Notes under the pieces: model-generated | Database searches by the model: none | Told to the model about the DNA's origin: nothing | The model's input: the letters and a program-made list of their open reading frames with translations, nothing else | DNA from: Bidens hawaiensis | Taxonomy: Eukaryota > Streptophyta > Magnoliopsida > Asterales > Asteraceae | Direction: 5' to 3' | Length of the DNA: 64,000 nt | NCBI GenBank assembly: GCA_021521415.1 | Contig: JAIQDT010001111.1 | Coordinates: 434,001 to 498,000, forward strand | Shown here: piece by piece, positions 1-10,140 of the stretch | How the letters are laid out: each line of letters starts with the position of its first letter | Position numbering within the stretch: position 1 is the first letter of the stretch | Position numbers and translations under genes: made by a program

Positions 1-944
1 AGATGATATAATTTTTCAAGTATATAACTTCGTAAGAAGTTTCAATATAATGTTTAAAAGAAAATTGATCCAACCATGGAAAGTGATAGAAAAACTAATT
101 CTGTGTGCTTAACTGGTGAAGTTATTAGGCCTAAAAGACTCTAGAACAACCATTGTAAGTTATGGTAGCTTTCTATGGTGCGTAAAAGTAGAAGTGATAC
201 AAACTAAATCTTCTCGATTTAATGTGGAGAATCATTCTGAGTTGTGCATGTCTCCATATACATCTTTCCGAATGATAGGCAGAAAAGTGATTACCCAGTC
301 ATACACGAGCCCGTGAGCGTTCTGATTCCCGAGAAGATAGTGTCAAGTACCTGCAGTGATCCAGATTCGGGACTTGCAGTTGTCTATAATTTGAAGCTGT
401 ATTAATGTCTTTATTAAAAAAAAACATATATGTTGTTAAGCATTCTGAAGCTTATGTTGTTTCAAATTTCAATAAAGAGGCAAGAAAGAGAACGGGAAGA
501 AGACTCTAAAGATCGATGTGTGCTTACTGTTTAATCAGACACTACGGGTAGAAGTCAACTCGGGGTGACTTGTGGAAAGCCAAATACGCTTTGAGAATAG
601 ATAGGAGGCATCACAATCTCTCATGTGATGTCCATCTAAAGTTTGAGCTTAATTGAACCTAATCCGTATCACAGAAACGATGAAAACCATACTAAGTTTT
701 ATACATGCTTACAATCTGTTTCTTTATGTCATAATATCGCTGAACATGGATCTATGTGACAGCCACTTAATTAGTATGATTCCTGTTCGGATCTTTTCTA
801 AAACATGCAGGTTCCTCGTCAAGACTGAAATTTAATCCCGTTTAATTAATTATCTTTACTGTATTTTATGTTATATACCTTGGTACGTTTTAGTAAACAC
901 TTGGTTACTAGTTTTGATTCCTTTCTCTTTAATCTAATTTAAGG
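1..944. other. Intergenic, nothing recognised
   Basis: AT-rich DNA with only short chance reading frames (60-66 codons). I see no protein domain, RNA gene, LTR terminus or tandem repeat. It may be decayed transposon sequence, but nothing in it supports a family. Confidence 0.6.
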
Positions 945-959
945 CGATGTTGTTTATTA

Positions 960-1660
960 AGAAGTTGGATCAGGAGAAGTTATCATCACAGCGAAGTTAA
1001 CCAGCGAAGTTGTCACAGGGGCGAAGTTAACCTTAACTTCGCCCATGTATTTTCAAACCTATATAAGGGTTCAACTTGGTCAAACACTTTCAAAACTATC
1101 AGAAACACGGCGAACTTATACCCACACTTCTAACCCTCGGCGAACTTAAACCTTGAATCGAACCTCATTATTATCTGTTTCTTGTCCGTGTTAAAGGTGT
1201 GTAGGATCGGTTTAACCTGTAATTCATGTTAATGGTGTTAATCAGAAGACTTTGTGGTCCGATTCGTGACTTAGTTCATGCAACCCTTTAAACACCCGAT
1301 AAACTATCTGTTTCTAATGTGTTTGTAACCCATTTAGTCTTCTAGATCTCAATAGAACTATCTTTTCATGTTTTGACGCTCAAATACGTCAAACAAAACC
1401 TTGATCGGATCACAGTATTACGCCGTTTCAGTTACAGGCGAAGTTAAGGTTAGGCGAAGTTGTTCTCAACTTCGCCTTAGGTTTAACTTCGCCTGTTCAA
1501 AATCATTTTTTTTAATCAGGTGTTCTGGTCTGTTCTCAGGCGAAGTTAGAATTTAGGGCGAAGTGGTATTCAACTTCGCCATATACTTAACTTCGCCTGC
1601 GTATTACATGTTATCATAACTTCGCTCATGGTAACAGGCGAAGTTATGATCTGCTACGAC
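960..1660. repeat. Dispersed GGCGAAGTT/AACTTCGCC motif array
   Basis: About fifteen copies of GGCGAAGTT, its complement AACTTCGCC or one-base variants lie in about 700 bp. Several pair into strong hairpins: arms 1019-1030 and 1033-1044 (12 bp, 2-nt loop) and arms 1452-1462 and 1467-1477 (11 bp, 4-nt loop). A third pair lies near 1557-1580. The motif recurs in the 3' LTR (4812-4890) but not in the coding part between. Confidence 0.75.
1058..1069 (+). promoter_or_regulatory. Candidate TATA box of LARD-2
   Basis: CCTATATAAGGG lies on the + strand about 630 bp upstream of the gag-like ATG, just after the first GGCGAAGTT hairpin. It has the form of a plant RNA polymerase II TATA box and would start a transcript through the element. 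The ATG at 1694 directly follows a pyrimidine-rich TGTGCAG, a possible splice acceptor, so the leader may contain an intron. Confidence 0.5.
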
Positions 1661-1693
1661 AATTTTCTAACTTAGACCGTTTGTTGTGCAGAT

Positions 1694-3499
1694 ATGGCTG
1701 CTGTGGCACGGGCTGGTGGTGCTGGTGGTGACGAAGGTGGTGACAACAACCGACAGTTCTTTCCGGGTCATAACATGTGTATTACTTTGGATCCGGATGC
1801 TAGTGGTATCGACGACTATCGCGAGATCATCTCCTTCCTCGTTCGCTCACGTATTTTTCACGCCATCACTACTACTCTCCCCATTTCTCTACCAAATATT
1901 GAAGACTTTTGGCGAACGGTAGAATATGACTGTAGAGTTGATCCTCCGGGTATGCGCGCTACAGTGAACAATCAGGTGGTGCAGTTCTCGGCAGATCAAA
2001 TCAGAGTCGCCTTGCAGTTCGAGGCTGAAACTACAGATGATCCAACAGATTTTCCAGCTCCATTAAGAGATGGTGCGTTTCTACGTATGGGCTATTCGGG
2101 TCCGTTGGGTGACACTCAAAGGAGAAAGGGATTTCTATTATATCAATGGCGTTTTCTGATGCACGTGATGATAGTGTGCATGTCTGGTCGTAAAGCTGGT
2201 ACAGACGGTATGGGGACAACGATGCAATCTGCAATGACAGCCATGACTTACAACAAGCCATACAGCTTTAGTCAGATGGTGTTTTATGAAATTGATCGTC
2301 AGAGACGCGCGGTCGCCCGGGAAAGATTTTTAATGTACTCGAGATTTTTACAGATGATTTTGAATCATGTAGCCCCTACGCTGCCTCAACGACGTCCTAT
2401 CCGTTATGTTGAGAGTGTAAGTAAGAGAATCTTTGCGCAATGTAGGTCGTCAAGTGCTCGTAGCAAACCAGAGCTTCGTCCACGGCACACTGCATTGCTT
2501 GGTTATTTGGTGAACCCTGCTTATATTGCTCCTCCAGGAGATGAATTTCGTGACCCGGCACCGCAACAGGCTGATGTTCCTCAACCACTTGTACAGCAAG
2601 CACTGCCTGCTGACCCTATTGCAGCTCCGGAAGAACAGGTCGATCTTGAAGCAGCCTTTGGTGGGCAAGGGTTCTTTGACATGGAACAAATTGATCCAGC
2701 TGCTGAGGTTCGAGCCCCAGTAGTTGAGGCATCTGGTGTAAATGTTTCGATGATAGCTACGTCTGTAGCGGATTCTGAGAGAACCAACTCTGACTCCTCC
2801 ACTGATGATATCGCTGAAGCAAAACAGATTCTGGTCAAACAAGAAAGAATACATGGCAAGAGAAAGAGAGACTCGGATGACAATGAATCTGACTATGAGG
2901 AGGAGTTAGACAAGTTGATACGAAGATCGAATAAGGTCAGAGCTGGTGAAAGTTCAGGAGTGGGTGAAAGCTCAAGGGTGGTTCGTTTCTCTCCACCCTC
3001 GTTATCTAGTATGACTATGGTACCTGCTTCGATGACTGTGACAGTACCGATCACCTCAAGTGTTCCCGTGGTGACAACATCATCATCATTTGGTATTCCT
3101 CCAACCACGTTTCAGCTTACTGCTCCGGAGATAGTCTGCTTGCCACCTCCTACTGTCACTCCATCGGAGGTTGTTGCAAGATTTTTTGAGTCAACGTTGG
3201 TTGCTACTGCGGGGTTGCCTGTTTCAATACCACCCGCAATTACTTTTCAGACTACTTCTGATACTCCAGCTAGTTTGGGAATATCTCCACCTTATGCTCA
3301 AGACGTTTCTCACATGCGTTTTGATTTTGATGCTACCTTGTCTGATTCTGAAAGGATAGCTGCTCTTGAATGGGTAGTTGCTGAACAGTCAAGAATCAAT
3401 CTAATCCAGACTCAAGCTTTCCAGCGACTTGTAGCAGAAAATCAGATCCAATCGTCCCTCCTTGTTGAGCACGGTAAACTTTTTGATGCTCTAAAATAG
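1694..3499 (+). CDS. Gag-like protein of a LARD-type element
   Basis: A 601-residue protein starting at ATG 1694. Residues about 25-290 form a conserved-looking globular region (with CITLDPD, FWRTVEYD, QWRFLMHVMIVC and FLMYSRFLQMILN). I recognise it as a capsid-like domain repeatedly seen in eudicot, especially Asteraceae, non-autonomous LTR elements; I cannot name a Pfam family. The rest is a low-complexity Pro/Ser/Thr/Val-rich linker with an acidic and basic patch (KRKRDSDDNESDYEEE near residue 395) and a short C-terminal helix. There is no zinc knuckle and no pol domain. It ends at TAG 3497-3499, and the same frame stays open downstream through 4633. It likely packages the element's own RNA, by analogy with gag. 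Confidence 0.65.
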   Translation: MAAVARAGGAGGDEGGDNNRQFFPGHNMCITLDPDASGIDDYREIISFLVRSRIFHAITTTLPISLPNIEDFWRTVEYDCRVDPPGMRATVNNQVVQFSADQIRVALQFEAETTDDPTDFPAPLRDGAFLRMGYSGPLGDTQRRKGFLLYQWRFLMHVMIVCMSGRKAGTDGMGTTMQSAMTAMTYNKPYSFSQMVFYEIDRQRRAVARERFLMYSRFLQMILNHVAPTLPQRRPIRYVESVSKRIFAQCRSSSARSKPELRPRHTALLGYLVNPAYIAPPGDEFRDPAPQQADVPQPLVQQALPADPIAAPEEQVDLEAAFGGQGFFDMEQIDPAAEVRAPVVEASGVNVSMIATSVADSERTNSDSSTDDIAEAKQILVKQERIHGKRKRDSDDNESDYEEELDKLIRRSNKVRAGESSGVGESSRVVRFSPPSLSSMTMVPASMTVTVPITSSVPVVTTSSSFGIPPTTFQLTAPEIVCLPPPTVTPSEVVARFFESTLVATAGLPVSIPPAITFQTTSDTPASLGISPPYAQDVSHMRFDFDATLSDSERIAALEWVVAEQSRINLIQTQAFQRLVAENQIQSSLLVEHGKLFDALK

Positions 3500-4633
3500 T
3501 TCTTAGCATCTCAGGGGGAGACGAGTTGCAAGGGCGACGAGTTGAGAACCAAGAAGAGACAAGATAGAGATGATGATCCCAATGCAGCGAAAGGTGCATG
3601 TGTTGAGTTGCCAAGAACTGAACAAACTCTTGGGACTTCCACATCTCAGGGGGAGTCAACTGGTACGGCAGGTGGATCAGGTGGTGAAAATGTCGTGGTT
3701 GTGGATGATGAGGAAATGTTGGGTGATGATGATGTGGGTGATGATGATGTGTCAACTATTGAGGAGATTGAAAAGATAGGAGAACAGATTGTGATTGATA
3801 GTGAGATAGAAGAAGGAGAAATTGTGGATGAAAGTGTAGAACATGATATTCCAGACGTTGACAAGGTGAATGTGAGTCAGGATATGGATATGTCAGATGA
3901 GTCTGAGTGGGAAGAACAACCGAGATGGAAAGAAGGCTATGCTCAGTGGTTTGTTAAGACAAAGAAGCCAGCGGTTCCAACAATGTTCAAAAAGAATTAC
4001 AATATCAAGGGGTATGCTGAGTCGAAGAAAGGTAATATTTGTTGGCTGTATGATGAGCAGTTAAAGTTACTTGTGATTAAACGCTTTGATGGGATTCAGT
4101 ATTTTAAGAGGACGTTGAGATCTCTCAATACCTTGCCTGAGTGTGAGGTGAAGGATTTGGCTAGATTGAGATTGATTCATAGGAGTGATGACAATATGGC
4201 TAGAATAATTGGGAAGATCGTGTGGAAAGAAAGTGTGAAAGAAAAGAAGTTTGAGTTGTTAAAGCCCCAGAAAAGGAAGTTAGTTGAAGATAAGGAAAGG
4301 GGAATGCGAGCTGATGGCAAACAGTGGATGGTGATGAAATATAAGCCGATTCGGTGTTTGAAAGAAGTGCCGATGAAGATAATGCCCAAGGATGTTTTAA
4401 AGAGTCTCAAGTGGTGGTACGTTGATAGTCAAACAGCTGAAGCTGTTATGGAAGATGAGGACGAACAGGAGATTCTGAGAGTGTATGATCCCATGCACTT
4501 GGTAAATTTGTCTCAATCTGATTTGCATGTACTAAATGATAAGAAGATATTCTACATTCCTGCGTGGAAAGATGAAGCCAAGAAGTACCAGAGGGTGGTC
4601 ACTGTCTGTGTAAGACAGGGCGTTCATGCTTGA
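3500..4633 (+). CDS. Second LARD-2 reading frame, in phase with the gag-like ORF
   Basis: This open stretch continues in the same frame as the gag-like ORF, directly after its TAG. There is no ATG near the front, so it would be expressed by stop-codon readthrough or from an internal start, or the TAG is a mutation. The product is about 378 residues: an acidic N-terminal third (EEMLGDDDVGDDDVS, IEEGEIVDES) and a basic C-terminal two thirds (WKEGYAQWFVKTKKP, NICWLYDEQLKLLVIKRFDG, ARLRLIHRSDDN, WVMKYKPIR, YIPAWKDEAKKYQRV). Motifs cagggggag and SQGES recur near both junctions. The C-terminal module resembles by eye the end of the LARD-1 protein at 32729-34111. Function unknown. Confidence 0.5.
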   Translation, partial: FLASQGETSCKGDELRTKKRQDRDDDPNAAKGACVELPRTEQTLGTSTSQGESTGTAGGSGGENVVVVDDEEMLGDDDVGDDDVSTIEEIEKIGEQIVIDSEIEEGEIVDESVEHDIPDVDKVNVSQDMDMSDESEWEEQPRWKEGYAQWFVKTKKPAVPTMFKKNYNIKGYAESKKGNICWLYDEQLKLLVIKRFDGIQYFKRTLRSLNTLPECEVKDLARLRLIHRSDDNMARIIGKIVWKESVKEKKFELLKPQKRKLVEDKERGMRADGKQWMVMKYKPIRCLKEVPMKIMPKDVLKSLKWWYVDSQTAEAVMEDEDEQEILRVYDPMHLVNLSQSDLHVLNDKKIFYIPAWKDEAKKYQRVVTVCVRQGVHA

Positions 4634-4713
4634 AGACGGGTGACACGAGATTTTTGGGATTACTAGACACGAGAATGAAGATAGAGATACGAAGCTACTG
4701 CCAAGGGGGAGTC

Positions 4714-5126
4714 TGTTGGTTCATAATGTCAGTAGTTCAGTATCTCGTGTTTTGTATGTGTCTGTAATCGTGTTAGATTGTTTGTTTTGGTTTTGAATAT
4801 TGTTTTACACAAGTTCGCCTGGGATGTAGGCGAACTTGGAGATAAGCGAAGTTATGACAACTTCGCCTAGTATGTTAGGCAAAGTTGTCGAGGTTTATTT
4901 AAACCTCACTTTGGCTTATTTTGGTTAAGTTTTTCCGAACGTGTATTGGTGATTATTGAAATCACGTGTTGAAGTGTTGCAATACAATCGTGTTTATTAG
5001 TATTGTGACGTGTGTTTGTTTATTGGTTCAACGTATTATCTATCTTACGCTCGTATCGTATTACGTGGGGATTCCGCACCTTCGTGTTACGAGATACTCC
5101 TGTGTAGATCCGGCTGGGAACCTACA
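4714..5126 (+). repeat. LARD-2 3' LTR (413 bp, proposed)
   Basis: Begins TGTTGG right after a purine tract ending 4713 and is proposed to end ...AACCTACA at 5126. It contains further GGCGAACTT/AACTTCGCC copies (4812-4890), a TATA-like GTTTATTTAAACC near 4895 and a U5-like GGGATTCCGCACC near 5070. The start is well supported by the purine tract. The end is uncertain because another LTR fragment in the opposite orientation abuts it. Confidence 0.5.
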
Positions 5127-5710
5127 AACCTCGTATTAACTTTTCCGGCGCCGCCGCCGGAAAACCGCGGATTCGTCGAAAAAACGAGTTTTAACTCGTT
5201 TTTCACCGTTTTTCGTCCCGTTCAATCCAGATCTGAGCTAGGGTGACCCCTAAGCTCATCTTAGGTTCGGTTTATACCCGATTCCACCCGGATCTCGTGA
5301 CTTAAACGGTTTAACGATGTCGGCTCGTTGTTTTGTGACCATATCTAACGATTTTAAGCTCATACAACATAATACTATCATACCTTGGGTCGGGATCGGT
5401 CTTCTCTTCTATTTTTTGGCTAGAGAGAGGATTAGAGAGAGAAAGAGAGAGAGAGAGCTTAAGTGTGTGTTTTGGTGGTGTATGGAATATGTGTAAAATG
5501 AGGGATTTAATGGTGATTATGGTTTATATATTTAGGGATCATGGGCCTAAGCCCATGGTCTTTCCTTATTTCTTTCATACCCAAGTCCATAACCCATATC
5601 CATTCACCCAAAACTAGACCAACTCATATTCTATTCATCTAAACCGATAACGACCCACTATGAAATAACAAAATTTATTTTATTATTATAACCAAAAGTA
5701 GGATGTTACA
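5127..5710 (-). repeat. Chromovirus-type LTR fragment
   Basis: Read on the - strand from 5710 it starts TGTAACATCC and has a TATA box at 5521-5537 (CCCTAAATATATAAACC). A CT-repeat leader (5420-5460) and a GC-rich stretch with a 10-bp inverted repeat around TTTTCCGGCG (5141-5165) follow. This matches the layout of Ty3/gypsy chromovirus LTRs. No internal region or second LTR is present. It abuts Tat copy A exactly where A's polyprotein stops, so it marks the break that removed A's 3' half. Confidence 0.5.
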
Positions 5711-6248
5711 AGTAGGATCCCTAATCATGTTCCTCTTACGTTGGATGCTCCATCTGTGAAGAGTATCCAAGGATCCTTGGTCTTTTCCAGTTGTTGGACC
5801 TCCAAGTCAGCTTCTTTTTGTAGATCACTAGTGAAATCAGCCACAAAGTCTGCTAATGCTTGAGATTTGATTACTGTTCATGGCTCATATTGGATATCAA
5901 ATGCACTTAATTTCACAGCCCACTTGGCCATTCTACCTGATAACTCTTGTTTTCAAAGAACATTCCTCACAGGATAATTAGTTCTCAAAATAATAGGGTG
6001 AGTTTAAAAATAATGTCTCAATTTAGTAGAGGCCTTATTAAAGCAAGAATTAATTTTTCAAGATGAGAGTACCTGGCTTCTGCATCTAACAGACTCTTAC
6101 TTACATAATATACGGGGTGTTGTTCACCTTCATGATCCTTAACGAGAACATCACTTACTGCATTACTTGAAACTGCTAGGTATAAATATAAGGATTCTCC
6201 ATCTACAGGCTTCATTAAGGATGGTGCTGAGGATAAGTAATCCTTCAA
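5711..6248 (-). pseudogene. Tat copy A RNase H region, truncated
   Basis: Encodes on the - strand the RNase H segment that follows reverse transcriptase (KDYLSSAPSLMKPVDGESLY, then VKDHEGEQHPVYYVSKSLL). It aligns with copy B 42225-42790. The frame is lost after 6018, and the sequence ends abruptly at 5711 against a foreign LTR fragment. Not functional. Confidence 0.75.
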
Positions 6249-6341
6249 CGACTTGAGTGCTGCCTCATGCTTTTCTGTCCATTCAAACTTCTTATTCTTT
6301 CTAAGAACATCGTAGAAGTCTTTGCATTTCTTGGAGGATCT

Positions 6342-7303
6342 TCAGATGAATCGGTTTAGAGCAGCTATTCTTCCTGTAAGCCTTTGGACATCCTTTGTGT
6401 TTGCAGGAGATTTCAAATTGAGGATGGCTTCAATTTGTTCGGGGCTTGCTTCAATTCCTCTCTTAGTCACCATATATCCCAGAAATTTTCTAGCCTTAAC
6501 ACCAAAGTGGCATTTTGATGGTTTCAATTTCATGTTATATTGGTCGAGGATATTGAATGTTCCTCGAGGTCTCTAAGGTGATCCTCAGCTTTCTTTGATT
6601 TCACCACCATATCATCTATGTAGACCTCCATAGTCTTACCCAACTGATCCTTGAACATCATGTTGACTAATCTTTGGTATGTTGCCCCTGCATTTCTTAG
6701 TCTGAACGGCATAGCAGTATAACAATATATGCCGGTAGGAGTCATGAATGCTGAATCTTCTTGATCAGATGGTTCCATCTGAATTTGTTGAAATCCAGAG
6801 GAAGCATCCATAAAGGTAAGCATTTCATGTCCTGCCGTTGCATCCACCATGGAATCTATATGTGGTAATGGGAAAGGATCCTTGGGGCATGCCTTGTTTA
6901 AATCAGTGAAATCGACACACACCGTCCACTTTCCATTCTTTTTTGAAACAATGACCACATTAGCTAGCCATCGAGGATACTGAACCTCTCTGATCATACC
7001 GGCCTTAAGAAGTTTTTCAACTTCTTCTTGTATGATCTTGTTCCTCTCAAGAGCGAATTTTCTTCGCTTCTGATGGACGGATTTAACAGATAAATCAAGG
7101 CCGAGTTTATGAGTGATTACCTCTTTTGAAATACCTGTCATGTCCGAGTGCTTGAAGGCAAAAGTAGATCTTCTTCGCCCTAAGAAGGATATTATATCCT
7201 CCTCAATCTTACTTGGGATACTGGATCCTAGGAACACTTTTATTTTAGGATCCTCGGGGTCCAATGATACTTCTTTAAGGTCTTTCTCCCGAGCTTCCAT
7301 CAC
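6342..7303 (-). pseudogene. Tat copy A reverse transcriptase
   Basis: The 257-codon frame 6530-7303 carries most of the fingers and palm (WLANVVIVSKKNGKW, VCVDFTDLNKACPKDPFP, MDASSGFQQIQMEPSDQED) and the catalytic YIDDMVVKS motif. A frameshift near 6530 separates it from the thumb and connection (KLKPSKCHFGVKARKFLGYM; 6342-6533). The catalytic core reads intact, but the polyprotein is broken on both sides. Confidence 0.85.
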
Positions 7304-7327
7304 GTCCCTAGGATGTTGCTGTAGTTG

Positions 7328-8020
7328 CTATGATATGTTTGGCTTGGCTGTTGGCTTCATCGATGATGAATAATAGTTCTTGGCCTCCGCTTGGTCACCT
7401 ACTATCTTTACAACTCCCCAAGGAGTAGGTAGCTTGATGCACTGGTGATAAGTTGAGGCTACAGCCTTCATTCCATGGAGCCACAGCCTACCTAAAATAA
7501 CATTGCAACAGGAAAGGTTATCTATAACACAAAATTTTTGGTATGAATTTAACCCTTCGATATAAATTGGGAGGTTGATGTCCCCAAGTGTCTTCTTGGT
7601 TTCGCCACTGAAGCCAACTAGCACCGATGTTCTGGGGATGATTTCTGAATCCGGGATATTCATTTTCTTATGGACATCATGTTGGATAATGTTGACCAAG
7701 CTGCCGCCGTCTACTAGGATCATGCGTACATAATGGTTAGAGATAAATAAAGTAATAATCAAACCGTCATAATGAGGATCCTGAATGTTCAGCTTGTCTT
7801 CCTCATCGAAGAAGATTCTCTTTTCTGTTGTTAATGTGGTTGACACTATTGGACGATCTCCGTTATCCATCTTGATCTCCTTGGCGAATCTTTTTTCGGC
7901 AGAGAAGGAAGTTCCACATATGTCTGAACCTCCCGAGATGAAGTTAACTGCTCGCACATCTGGCTTGTCTTGTCGAGGATCCTTGATCCTTGAATTAAAA
8001 AAGATTCTCTGATCAGTCAC
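7328..8020 (-). pseudogene. Tat copy A aspartic protease region
   Basis: A 230-codon frame with the retroviral-type aspartic protease signature in its Tat form (LVDGGSLVNII). It is followed by the flap-like GFSGETKKTLGDI and the ILG motif (CNVILGRLWLHGMK). Position 4 of the motif is Leu where copies B and D have Ser. It lies between gag and reverse transcriptase and is no longer in one continuous frame with either. Confidence 0.8.
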
Positions 8021-10055
8021 TCGAGTAGTGGGATGAGTAGTCTTCTCTCATTATCCAACTCGAATTCTTCTACGGGACTCTCTGCTACGGCACAAGAATC
8101 TCTAAACAATTCGTAGTCTCTGGAGTCAAAGTTGATCACATGAGCATCCGGCGGTGGCGGTGTTGCTTTTGGTGGAGGATCTTCAGGATTCTGGATCTTG
8201 GATTTCTTCCTTCCCAAGAGTTCTTTAAAGTGACCCTTGCTCAGGAGGTATCCAATTTCTTTCCTTAAGGCGATGCATTAGTCTGTCGCGTTGCCAAAAT
8301 CTTCGTGAAAAGCGCACCACTTAGACTTGTCTTTGAAGCCGACAACCATTTCATTCTTTCGTGGCCACCTCGCTTTTTCTCCCAAGTCCTTCATGGCACA
8401 GATCAAGCCATGAGTGTCCACAGAGAAACAATAATCGGAGATGCAAGGATAGTCTTCATCGTCATCTCCTTCTTCAACTGCCCGCATGTTGTGATTATTG
8501 GGCTTGGCGTACGGTTTTGAATTGTTGTTCCTGTTCCAGGATCATTTATTCTTTTCAGGAGTTTCTTGCTTCGTTTGTCCCCCGAGACGATCCTGGATCT
8601 TTTAATCTTCTTTTAAGCGGATGTATCTTAATGCCCTGCTTCAGAATTCATCTAATGTCCTGCATGGAGTCATCACTAAATCATCATAAAAGGGGAGCTC
8701 TTTTGAATTCCCATCTTGAATGCTTCAACAACAGTAGTCATATCAAGGTTTAGGATTTCCAGAGCTTCCTTTCCAAACCTGGTAACGAATCCCTAAGGGA
8801 TTCATCACTAGGCTGGATAATACGATATAAATCACTGGTTAACCTCTCAAATTTCCGACTACAGGAAAATTGAGTGTTAAACAAATTAACTAAATGAGAG
8901 AAAGATGTAACCGAGAAAGGGGGGAGACTTAGCAGCCATTTTAGTATAGCTCCTGTTAGTGTGGCTCCAAATCCTTTACAAAGGCAAGCTTCTTTGAGTC
9001 TCTCAGGAACAAGGTTAATTTCCATTCTCCCTGATACTGGGCTACATGTTCCTCAGAATCGGTGCTCCCATCATACGTCTTCATGTTGGGAGTTTGAAAC
9101 CGCTTCGGGATTTCAGCATCACATATGGGCGGAGCGAATATGGATAATTTGTGACTCCCCTCCGGTATTTCAGGGATTGGACGTATCACTCCCGGGACAC
9201 TGGATATCATATCCTTTAGCTTCTGTAATTCTCTGGCCATGGCCTGGTTGATACCTGAATCCTGCATGGGAACATGGTTAGCATCTAAAGATATAGGATC
9301 GTACCAGTTACCTCTCTGCTGGGTGGAGTTTGGTATTCCAGACGAGTATCTAGGATAAGAGGAGTCAGCAATCGGAGTAGGTCCTCCAGAAGCTATGGTC
9401 TGCATGAGTATTATATCTCCTTCATGGACTTCAGAGGATCGTTGATGTTGGACGCCCGAGGATCCTTGATTCGGAAAGAAGGATCCTTGATTCGGGGTGA
9501 AGGATCCTTGAGGTTGGGTACTATAGGATCCTTGTGGAAGGATGACTGATCCTTGCCGATAATATAAGGATCCTTGATTCTGCAGACCCATGGATCCCTG
9601 TTGAAGGTAGATGATCCTGGCTGAAATAGCGAGGATCCTTGAGTCTGTTGACCCATGGACCCCTGTTGAAGGATAGATGATCCTTGAGAGAACTGAGCCA
9701 TGGATTCTGGACTGGTGAAATCCAGCATCCTTGCCATCAGGGGGGTGAGATCCTCTGCTGGCCTCTTGTTCTTCTTGAGATCTTCTATCTCACGAAGGAT
9801 CCTCTGGTTGGTCTTGTTCTGCTGCTCCATGTATGCTTTAACCTGCGAAAACATAGATGAAACATCACTGTTAGTATTAACCACCGGGGCAGCATCATTT
9901 TTTGAGCTCTGGAAGACTGGTAGTTGCGTCTTGCTTCCAGCAGCAGTAGGCCGTTGCGTTCCCGTGATTGACGGAGGCATCGGTGACAAAGTCCTTGATG
10001 AGAGAAGAACCGTAGACGGCATGGTTGATGAAGCAGAGGTTAATTGAGAGGCCAT
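8017..10055 (-). pseudogene. Tat copy A gag
   Basis: Starts at ATG 10055 (MASQLTSASSTMPS). Order: Ser/Pro-rich N-terminus, a predicted coiled segment (VKAYMEQQNKTNQRILREI), Gln-Gly-Ser repeats written with the codons CAAGGATCC (9420-9720), the retrotransposon gag domain (MKTYDGSTDSEEHVAQY to about 8640) and a basic tail. At least five frameshifts or stops break it (frames 9411-10055, 8956-9591, 8750-9025, 8278-8487, 8017-8217). The start matches the gag starts of copies B (46625) and D (52823). Confidence 0.8.
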
Positions 10056-10120
10056 TGATAGTGATATGGGTATGAAAAAGTTGAGAATGATAGGAATGAT
10101 ACGGATTATAGCACCAATTG

Positions 10121-10140
10121 CCTCACGGTGGACGCCAAAT
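10121..10140 (-). other. Primer binding site of Tat copy A
   Basis: On the - strand the 20 bases after the 5' LTR read ATTTGGCGTCCACCGTGAGG. This is the Tat-type primer site with two changes from copy B (46691-46710), which fixes the inner edge of the LTR at 10141. Confidence 0.7.

Larger units (their letters stand above)
945..5126 (+). mobile_element. LARD-like non-autonomous LTR retrotransposon (LARD-2)
   Basis: A non-autonomous LTR element. It has a leader full of GGCGAAGTT/AACTTCGCC motifs (960-1660), a gag-like reading frame (1694-3499), an in-frame downstream frame (3500-4633), a purine-rich tract (ccaagggggagtc, ending 4713) and a 3' LTR starting TGTTGG at 4714. There is no protease, reverse transcriptase, RNase H or integrase, so any mobilisation would need enzymes from another element. 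The right end is placed at 5126 because the sequence there ends in CCTACA, giving a TG...CA LTR. I could not find a matching 5' LTR. The left boundary (TGTTGTTT near 955, just before a TATA box) is a guess, and the 5' LTR may be diverged or lost. Confidence 0.6.

Noticed and set aside
5010..5246. 78-codon + strand frame
   Set aside because: It spans the proposed LARD-2 LTR end and an opposite-strand LTR fragment and has no domain.
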